From positions 62,001 to 126,000 of the forward strand of contig NZ_JAHWGT010000013.1 of NCBI RefSeq assembly GCF_020873895.1: DNA of 64,000 bases. Direction: 5' to 3'. This DNA is from Streptomyces sp. DH12 (GTDB taxonomy: Bacteria > Actinomycetota > Actinomycetes > Streptomycetales > Streptomycetaceae). Below the pieces are notes generated by a model, which saw nothing but the letters and a program-made list of their open reading frames with translations, searched no databases and was not told where the DNA came from. The translations under genes and the position numbers were made by a program. How positions within the stretch are numbered: position 1 is the first letter of the stretch; every line of letters begins with the position of its first letter. Positions 58,546 to 64,000 of this stretch are shown here, piece after piece.

Positions 58546-60990
58546 TCAGTCGAGTTCCAGGCAGACGCTCAGGCGCACGTCGGTGAGGGAGCGGCCGGCG
58601 CGGATCTCGTACCGGCCCGGCACGGCGGTCCACGCGGCCGCTTCCTCGTCCCACACGTCGAAGAGGCGGGGCGCCAGGCGGATCTCCGCCTCCGCGGCGG
58701 CGCCGGGCGCGGCCTCGACGGTCGCGAAGCCGATCAGCCAGCGGGCGGGGCGTTCGACGCGGTCGGCGCGGGGGGCGACGTACAGCTGGACGACCTCGCG
58801 GCCGGGCCGGGCGCCGGTGTTGCGGACGCGGACCCGGGCGGTGGTGGGGGTGACGTCCAGGGACTCGTACTCCCAGGTGGTGTAGCCCAGGCCGTGGCCG
58901 AAGGGGTAGGCGGGGGCGGGTCCGGCGGCGCGGTCCCAGGCGCGGTACCCGATGTAGGGGCCCTCGGCGTACCGCAGTTCGCCGTCGACGGGGGTGACGT
59001 CGGTGACCGGCGCGTCGGCGAGCGCGGCCGGCCAGGTGGTCGGGAGGCGGCCGCCGGGCTCCTCGGTGCCGAGGAGGACGTCGGCGAGGGCGGCGCCGCC
59101 CTCCTGGCCGGGGAACCAGGTCAGGAGCACGGCCGCCACCTCGTCCCGCCAGGGCGTCTCCACGGGCGCGCCGGCGTTGACGACGACGACGGTGCGGGGG
59201 TTGGCCCTGGCGACGGCCCGCACGAGGGCGTCCTGACGGCCCGGCAGGCGCAGGTCGGCGCGGTCGAACCCCTCGGACTCGACGCGTTCGGTGGTGGCGA
59301 CGACCACGACGGCGGTGTCGGCGGCACGGGCCGCCTCGACCGCCTCGGCGATCAGCTCGTCGGGGTCGCGCCGGGGCGGGCGGTGCAGCAGCGCGAAGAC
59401 GACGGCGGGCAGCGGGGACCTCGGGCCGCCGCCCGTGGTGTGGCGGAGGGACACCTCGACGGGCACGCCCTCGGCGAGGGTGAGCGCGCCGCGTTCGGCG
59501 GGGGCGCCGGCGAACGCCTCGAACGGGTCGCTCTCGTCGCCCGCCGCCTGCGTCCCCTCGTAGAGGGTCCGCCCGGCCACGGACAGCGCGAGGGCGCCGA
59601 GGCCGCGGGTGCCGAAGCCGTGGACGCCGCTCTCGCGGGGGGTGAACGTGCCGGTGATCTCGACGCTGTGGAGCGTGTCGTGGGTGACCCCGGCGGGCAG
59701 GTCGGTGGCGATCCACTGGATCTGGCCGGAGGGCAGCGGGGTGTCGGCGAGCACCGCCCCGGCGGCGTCGCGGCAGACGGCGCGCAGGGTGAAGCCCGGT
59801 CCGGCGGGGGCCGGTTCGTCGGCGGGGTCGGCGCCGACGGCGTATGTGAGGGCGACACCCTCGGGCAGGGCCGCCGCGAGGCCGTCGAGCGGGGAGACGG
59901 TACGGGCGGGGAAGACGTGCGCGGAGCCGCCGCCGAGGACGCGGGCGTCACGGGCGGCGGCCCCGACCAGCGCGATCCGGCGGGTGCGGGCCGGGTCGAG
60001 GGGCAGGACGCCGCCGGTGTCGCTCAGCAGGACGAAGGAGCGGTGCGCGACCTCGCGGGCGAGCGCCCCTCCGTCGACGGGGGGCGGGGGCGCGGGGACG
60101 GCCGGCGGGGCGCCCCTGAGCGCGCCGACGCGGGCGGCGAGGCGGAGCACGCGGCGTACCGCCCGGTCCACCAGTTCCTCGTCGACCTCCCCGGAGCGGA
60201 CGGCGGCGGCGAGGGCCTCGCCGTAGACGGTCCGGGGGCCCGGCATGGCGACGTCGAGGCCGCCGCGCAGGGCGCCGGCTGTGGAGCGGGCGGCCAGCCA
60301 GTCGGAGACGGTGACGCCGTCGAAGCCCCACTCGCCGCGCAGCACGTCGTTCTGGAGGTACCGGTGCTCGGTCATGGTGACGCCGTTGACGGCGTTGTAC
60401 GCGGCCATGACCGCCCAGGGGCGGGCGCGGCGGACGATCGCCTCGAAGGGCGCGAGGTACAGCTCGCGCAGGGCCCGGAGCGGGACGGTGTTGTCGACGG
60501 TGAAGCGGTCGGTCTCGGCGTCGTTGGCGACGAAGTGCTTGACGGTGGCGGCGACCCCGCCGTCCTGCACGCCGCGCACGTAGGCCGTGCCGATCTCGCC
60601 GGTGAGGTACGGGTCCTCGCTGTACGCCTCGAAGTGGCGTCCGCCCAGCGGGGAGCGGTGGAGGTTCACCGTCGGGGCGAGCAGGACGTGGACGCCCTTG
60701 CGGCGGGCCTCCTGGGCGAGCAGACGGCCGACGCGGCGGGCGAGCCCGGGATCCCAGGTCGCGGCGAGCGCGGTCGGGGAGGGCAGGGTGAGGGACGGGT
60801 CGTCGGGCGTCCAGCGCACGCCCCGGACGCCGACGGGGCCGTCGGACATGACCAGCGGCGCCAGGCCGACGGCCGGGACGCCGGGGAGGCTCCACATGTC
60901 ACGCCCGGCCAGGAGGCTCGCCTTGGTGTCCAGGTCGAGCGCGCCGAGCGCCGCCTCCACCGCTTCGTCCGCCGCTTCGTCCGCCGTCAT
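58546..60990 (-). CDS. GH3 beta-glucosidase
   Basis: An 814-residue intracellular (no signal) glycoside hydrolase family 3 enzyme. The (alpha/beta)8 domain has VKHFVANDAETDR and the catalytic nucleophile D230 in GVTVSDWLAARS. The alpha/beta sandwich follows, with a PA14-like insert (residues ~390-540), a catalytic-acid region (ATTERVESEGFDRADL) and a C-terminal fibronectin-III-like domain (TPTTARVRVRNTGARPGREV). It cleaves beta-glucosides taken up by the cell. It is divergent from a TetR gene. Confidence 0.85.
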   Translation of the reverse strand: MTADEAADEAVEAALGALDLDTKASLLAGRDMWSLPGVPAVGLAPLVMSDGPVGVRGVRWTPDDPSLTLPSPTALAATWDPGLARRVGRLLAQEARRKGVHVLLAPTVNLHRSPLGGRHFEAYSEDPYLTGEIGTAYVRGVQDGGVAATVKHFVANDAETDRFTVDNTVPLRALRELYLAPFEAIVRRARPWAVMAAYNAVNGVTMTEHRYLQNDVLRGEWGFDGVTVSDWLAARSTAGALRGGLDVAMPGPRTVYGEALAAAVRSGEVDEELVDRAVRRVLRLAARVGALRGAPPAVPAPPPPVDGGALAREVAHRSFVLLSDTGGVLPLDPARTRRIALVGAAARDARVLGGGSAHVFPARTVSPLDGLAAALPEGVALTYAVGADPADEPAPAGPGFTLRAVCRDAAGAVLADTPLPSGQIQWIATDLPAGVTHDTLHSVEITGTFTPRESGVHGFGTRGLGALALSVAGRTLYEGTQAAGDESDPFEAFAGAPAERGALTLAEGVPVEVSLRHTTGGGPRSPLPAVVFALLHRPPRRDPDELIAEAVEAARAADTAVVVVATTERVESEGFDRADLRLPGRQDALVRAVARANPRTVVVVNAGAPVETPWRDEVAAVLLTWFPGQEGGAALADVLLGTEEPGGRLPTTWPAALADAPVTDVTPVDGELRYAEGPYIGYRAWDRAAGPAPAYPFGHGLGYTTWEYESLDVTPTTARVRVRNTGARPGREVVQLYVAPRADRVERPARWLIGFATVEAAPGAAAEAEIRLAPRLFDVWDEEAAAWTAVPGRYEIRAGRSLTDVRLSVCLELD

Positions 60991-61141
60991 GGTGGCCCCT
61001 CCCGCTCCGTCCGACCCGCGTCGCCGCCCCCATGGTCACCCGGCCACCTGGCGGACAGTAGGCGTCGTTACCCCTTCGTGACGTCCGGGGGCCCGGATAC
61101 CGTACCGTCCTGCTGCGGCACCGACGGGAGGAGCGCGGGAC

Positions 61142-61726
61142 ATGACGGCTGCCAGGCCCAGGAGCGAGGAGCGTCGCGAGGCCATCCTGCGCGCGGCCTT
61201 CGAGGTCATCGCCGAACGCGGCTACCGGGGGGCGTCGCTGGCCGCCGTCGCCGAACGGGCGGGCCTCACCCAGCAGGGGCTGCTGCACCACTTCCCCGGC
61301 AAGGAGGCCCTGCTGGTCGCGGTGCTGGAGGAGCGCGACCGGTGGGACACCGGCGGCAGCGGGGCGAGCGGCCGGTCCGGGTGGCGCCTGGACCTGCTGG
61401 CGACCCTCGTCGAGTACAACGCGATGCGGCCGGGCATGGTGCAGACCTTCTCGGCGCTGCTGGGCGAGAGCGTGACGGACAGTCACCCGGCGCGGGAGTT
61501 CTTCGTCCGGCGGTACACCGGGGTGCGGGCGGACATGGCGGAGCTGCTGCGGGCCGAGTTCGGCGAGCGGCTGCCCTCCGGCCTGGCCCCGGAGCGTGCC
61601 GCGCCTCTGCTCACGGCGGTGCTCGACGGGTTGCAGTACCAGTGGCTGCTCGACCCGGAGTCGGTCGACATGACGTCGGCGTTCCGGGACTTCATGGTGC
61701 TGCTGGGGTGGGAGGAAGCGCGGTAG
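61142..61726 (+). CDS. TetR-family regulator
   Basis: A 194-residue regulator with the HTH in residues ~8-55 (RREAILRAAFEVIAERGYRG, LAAVAERAGLTQQGLLHHF). The helical C-terminal domain ends DMTSAFRDFMVLLG. It lies 151 bp from the divergent GH3 gene and probably controls it. ATG start at 61142 has GGAGG upstream. Confidence 0.85.
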   Translation: MTAARPRSEERREAILRAAFEVIAERGYRGASLAAVAERAGLTQQGLLHHFPGKEALLVAVLEERDRWDTGGSGASGRSGWRLDLLATLVEYNAMRPGMVQTFSALLGESVTDSHPAREFFVRRYTGVRADMAELLRAEFGERLPSGLAPERAAPLLTAVLDGLQYQWLLDPESVDMTSAFRDFMVLLGWEEAR

Positions 61727-61796
61727 ACGCGTGGTGGCGCCGGGTGCGGGCGGCGGCGATACTGCGGCACTGCGACCACCCGACGGAAGGACCCCC

Positions 61797-63233
61797 GTGT
61801 CACCGATACGCACCACCGCCCTCGGCCTCGCCCTCACGACCGCCCTCTCCACCCTCGCGCTCGGCGCCGCGCCCGCCTCCGCCTCCGCCCCGGCTCCCGC
61901 CTCCGCCCCCTCCGCCGTCGCGGGGCCCGGCGCGGGGTCCACCTCGGGGCCCGCCGTCGAGGAGGCCCGGCTCGACCGGCCCGTGCCGCGGGAGATCCTG
62001 CGGCGTTCCGGGTTCGACACGGCGGCGCCCCGGTTCGCCGACGCGCTGCGCGGCGCGCGGACGTACGCGCAGGCCGAGCGGGTCACCGCACGGCACGGGG
62101 CGGAGCTGTGGCGGCGGGCCGTCGAGCGGGCGCAGGGGCGCGGACCGGCGGGCGGCGATCTCGCCCGGGACGACGACCGGCCGCTGTACTGGGCGCGGTT
62201 GGGCATGGTCCGGGCCCTGCGCGCCTGGGAGCCGGCCACCGCCCTGCCGGCGGGGGCGCGCGAACGGCTGGTCGACCGGCTGGAGTCGGCCTCGCGGGGC
62301 CAGGAGGCGGTCCGCTTCCCGGCCGGGCGGGGCGTCAGGCGGGTGCTGCTGACCGGCTTCGACCCGTTCACCCTCGACCGGGACATCCGGATCGGCAACC
62401 CGTCGGGCGCGGCCGCCCTCGCCCTGGACGGGACGCTGGTGCGCACGGCGGACGGCGGGTGGGCCCGCGTGGAGACCATGGTCTTCCCCGTGCGGTGGCG
62501 GGACTTCGCGGACGGCGTTGTGGAGCGGGCACTGCGCCCGCACCTGCCGCGCGTGGACCTGTTCACGACCGTCAGCCAGGGCCGCGTGGGCCGCTTCGAC
62601 GTCGAGCGGTACAACGGGGCGTGGCGCGGCGGCTTCGCGGACAACGAGAACGCCTCGGAGACCGGCCCGGTGCCGGTGGCCGACCCGGCCACGCGACCGC
62701 AGTGGACGGTCACCAGCCTGCCGTACGCCGCGATCACGGCGGCCGCGACCGGTCCCTTCCCCGTGTACGACAACACGTCGGTGACCGAGGTGCCCGCCGG
62801 CGCGACCCAGCCGGTGGTCCGCCCCGACGGCCCCACGCCCGGCTCGGCGGCCCGCGCGGGCGGCGGGGGCGACTACCTCTCCAACGAGATCGCCTACCGG
62901 GCCACGCTGCTGCGCGACCGGCTGGGGCTGACCGGACTGCCGGGCGGCCATCTGCACACGCCGGTGCTCCGGTTCGGCGCGGACCACACGGACGCGGTGG
63001 AGGACCCGGCCTACCTGCGGAACCGGGCGGCCATCACGGCGCAGGTCCGCTCGGTCATCGCCGTCGCGGCGGGCGCGCGTGGCGTGGGCGGTACGGCGGA
63101 CGCGGGCGGTACGAGCGCGGCAGGCGGTACGGGCGGGGCAGGCGGTACGAGCACGCCGGGCGGCGGTACGGGCGCGGCGGGCGGCGGTACGGGCGCGGCG
63201 GGCGCCGGCGGCGGTGCGACCGCCGGGCGCTGA
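61797..63233 (+). CDS. secreted pyroglutamyl-peptidase-like protein with Cys-to-Ser change
   Basis: A 478-residue exported protein. Signal peptide RTTALGLALTTALSTLALGA, then a ~120-residue N-terminal region. Residues ~180-430 are a peptidase C15 fold: RRVLLTGFDPFTLDRDIRIG, NPSGAAALALDG, and the strand with LHTPVL near residue 383 that bears the catalytic His. The usual catalytic Cys (YLCN) is S362 in GGDYLSNEIAYR, so classic pyroglutamyl cleavage is doubtful. The tail is Gly/Thr/Ala-rich repeats. The GTG at 61797 follows GAAGGA. Confidence 0.7.
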   Translation: MSPIRTTALGLALTTALSTLALGAAPASASAPAPASAPSAVAGPGAGSTSGPAVEEARLDRPVPREILRRSGFDTAAPRFADALRGARTYAQAERVTARHGAELWRRAVERAQGRGPAGGDLARDDDRPLYWARLGMVRALRAWEPATALPAGARERLVDRLESASRGQEAVRFPAGRGVRRVLLTGFDPFTLDRDIRIGNPSGAAALALDGTLVRTADGGWARVETMVFPVRWRDFADGVVERALRPHLPRVDLFTTVSQGRVGRFDVERYNGAWRGGFADNENASETGPVPVADPATRPQWTVTSLPYAAITAAATGPFPVYDNTSVTEVPAGATQPVVRPDGPTPGSAARAGGGGDYLSNEIAYRATLLRDRLGLTGLPGGHLHTPVLRFGADHTDAVEDPAYLRNRAAITAQVRSVIAVAAGARGVGGTADAGGTSAAGGTGGAGGTSTPGGGTGAAGGGTGAAGAGGGATAGR

Positions 63234-63287
63234 CGGGACGTCGGCCGCGCCCGGCGCGGCGCGGGCGGGGCCCGGCATACTGGGAGA

Positions 63288-64000
63288 GTGATCGTCGCAG
63301 CGGCCCAGTTCAGCGCGGTACCCGGGGACGTGGCGGCCAACGTCCGCACCATGGCAGGGATGCTCCGCGCGGCGGCCGGGGCGCGGGTGGTGGTCTTCCC
63401 CGAACTGGCCCTCACCGGTTACGAGCCGCAGCTCGTCGACCGGGACCGCCGGCTCTGGACGGACGCCGACGACCCGCGGCTCGACCCGCTGCGGGAGGCG
63501 TGCCGCGCGGTGGGCGCCGCCGCCGTCGTCAACGGCGCGGCGCCGGGAGCGGCGCCGGGCGACCGGCGGCCGTACCTGGCGTCGTTCGTGTTCGGCCCGG
63601 ACGGGGCGCTGCTCACCCGCTACGACAAGCAGCACCTGTACGAGGCGGAGGGCGAGGTCTTCGCGGCGGGCCGCCGCGACGGGCGCTTCACCCTGGACGG
63701 GCACCGGTTCGCGCTGGCCACCTGCTTCGACAACCACTTCCCGGAGGTCGGCGGGCGGGCCGCGGCGGACGGCTGCCGGGTGTACCTGGCCAGCTCGCTG
63801 TACGGGACGGGGGACGGCGTGCGCCAGCGGGCGGCGGTCTATCCGGCCGTCGCCCGCGACCACGGCCTGTACGTGGTCCTCGCCAACCACGTCGGCCCGG
63901 CCGGCCCGTGGACCGGCTGCGGGCGCAGCGCGGTGTGGGGCCCGGACGGCGGCCTGCTGGCCGAGGCGGACGAGGTCGCGCCGGGGCTGGTCCGGGCGGA
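63288..64000 (+). CDS. carbon-nitrogen hydrolase (nitrilase superfamily), 3' cut by window end
   Basis: Starts at GTG 63288 after GGGAGA and runs through the window end (~237 residues seen). The nitrilase triad is complete: FPELALTGYEP (Glu), YDKQHLY (Lys) and LATCFDNHFPE (Cys). Typical relatives are amidases and N-carbamoyl hydrolases of ~260-280 residues, so little is missing. The substrate is unknown. Confidence 0.85.
   Translation, partial: MIVAAAQFSAVPGDVAANVRTMAGMLRAAAGARVVVFPELALTGYEPQLVDRDRRLWTDADDPRLDPLREACRAVGAAAVVNGAAPGAAPGDRRPYLASFVFGPDGALLTRYDKQHLYEAEGEVFAAGRRDGRFTLDGHRFALATCFDNHFPEVGGRAAADGCRVYLASSLYGTGDGVRQRAAVYPAVARDHGLYVVLANHVGPAGPWTGCGRSAVWGPDGGLLAEADEVAPGLVRA

Noticed and set aside
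57511-62352. A 1,613-codon plus-strand open frame across the SGNH and GH3 genes
   Set aside because: Translation is low-complexity Gly/Arg/Ala, runs through well-supported genes in other frames and arises from high GC.

Overview
The window is very GC-rich, its codon third positions are mostly G or C, and GTG starts are frequent. It carries actinobacterial markers: the 24-residue ribosomal protein bL37, a FasR-type activator next to a fabD-fabH-acpP-fabF operon, an aceE-type pyruvate dehydrogenase E1, DUF2637/SpdD/mobile-element-transfer genes and a rolling-circle Rep. Together these point to a Streptomyces or close relative. Gene order around aceE, the ter genes and the fab operon matches the conserved Streptomyces chromosome core as I remember it.

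Layout. (1) 1-6.6 kb: small chromosomal genes (DoxX, DedA, DUF2277, flavoprotein, bL37, a Cys/His-rich small protein). They are followed by a disturbed locus where a truncated amidase copy, an opposite-strand endonuclease VII-type gene and an intact amidase lie in tandem, then DUF2087 and an orphan hypothetical. (2) 6.7-20.3 kb: an actinomycete integrative and conjugative element (AICE) in the 3' end of tRNA-Val(UAC). A 45-bp att repeat bounds it. It carries an Mrr-like endonuclease and a low-GC Schlafen/AlbA-like gene as cargo, a large symmetric hairpin, a regulatory block (XRE-DUF5753, RsbW-like ATPase, HTH-sensor, PP2C phosphatase), the SCO3933-type gene, a Tra translocase, four small transfer/spread genes, Rep, excisionase and tyrosine integrase. 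(3) 20.5-23.3 kb: an adhesin-like lipoprotein, a coiled-coil membrane protein and a zinc-ribbon protein. (4) 23.3-32.8 kb: a tellurium-resistance/TerD island. A three-gene operon (HpcH-type lyase, fused PRTase-TRSP-PRTase-PELOTA protein, HAD phosphatase) with overlapping stop and start codons diverges from TerD-domain genes and a DUF475/TerC-like membrane protein. (5) 33-38.5 kb: AhpE-like peroxiredoxin, DUF3052, aceE, a K+ channel and a secreted inhibitor. (6) 38.7-51.7 kb: MFS pump with divergent TetR; a two-component system flanked by two paralogous secreted alpha/beta hydrolases and an acyltransferase; aldo/keto reductase with MerR; serine hydrolase; pirin. (7) 51.8-57.3 kb: fasR, fabD-fabH-acpP-fabF, DUF3145. 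(8) 57.5-64 kb: SGNH lipase, GH3 beta-glucosidase with divergent TetR, a pyroglutamyl-peptidase-like secreted protein whose catalytic Cys is replaced, and the start of a nitrilase-family gene cut by the window end.

Most noteworthy: an operator-like inverted repeat (GTCTAG-N4-CTAGAC) recurs before four of the AICE's transcription units; the AICE carries a phosphatase/ATPase/HTH-sensor regulatory block; a 152-nt mirror-symmetric hairpin lies between its cargo and control genes; the ter island has a PRTase-PELOTA gene fusion that keeps an internal ribosome binding site; and a CATACC-N2-GGTATG palindrome links the two-component system to the neighbouring hydrolase-acyltransferase pair.
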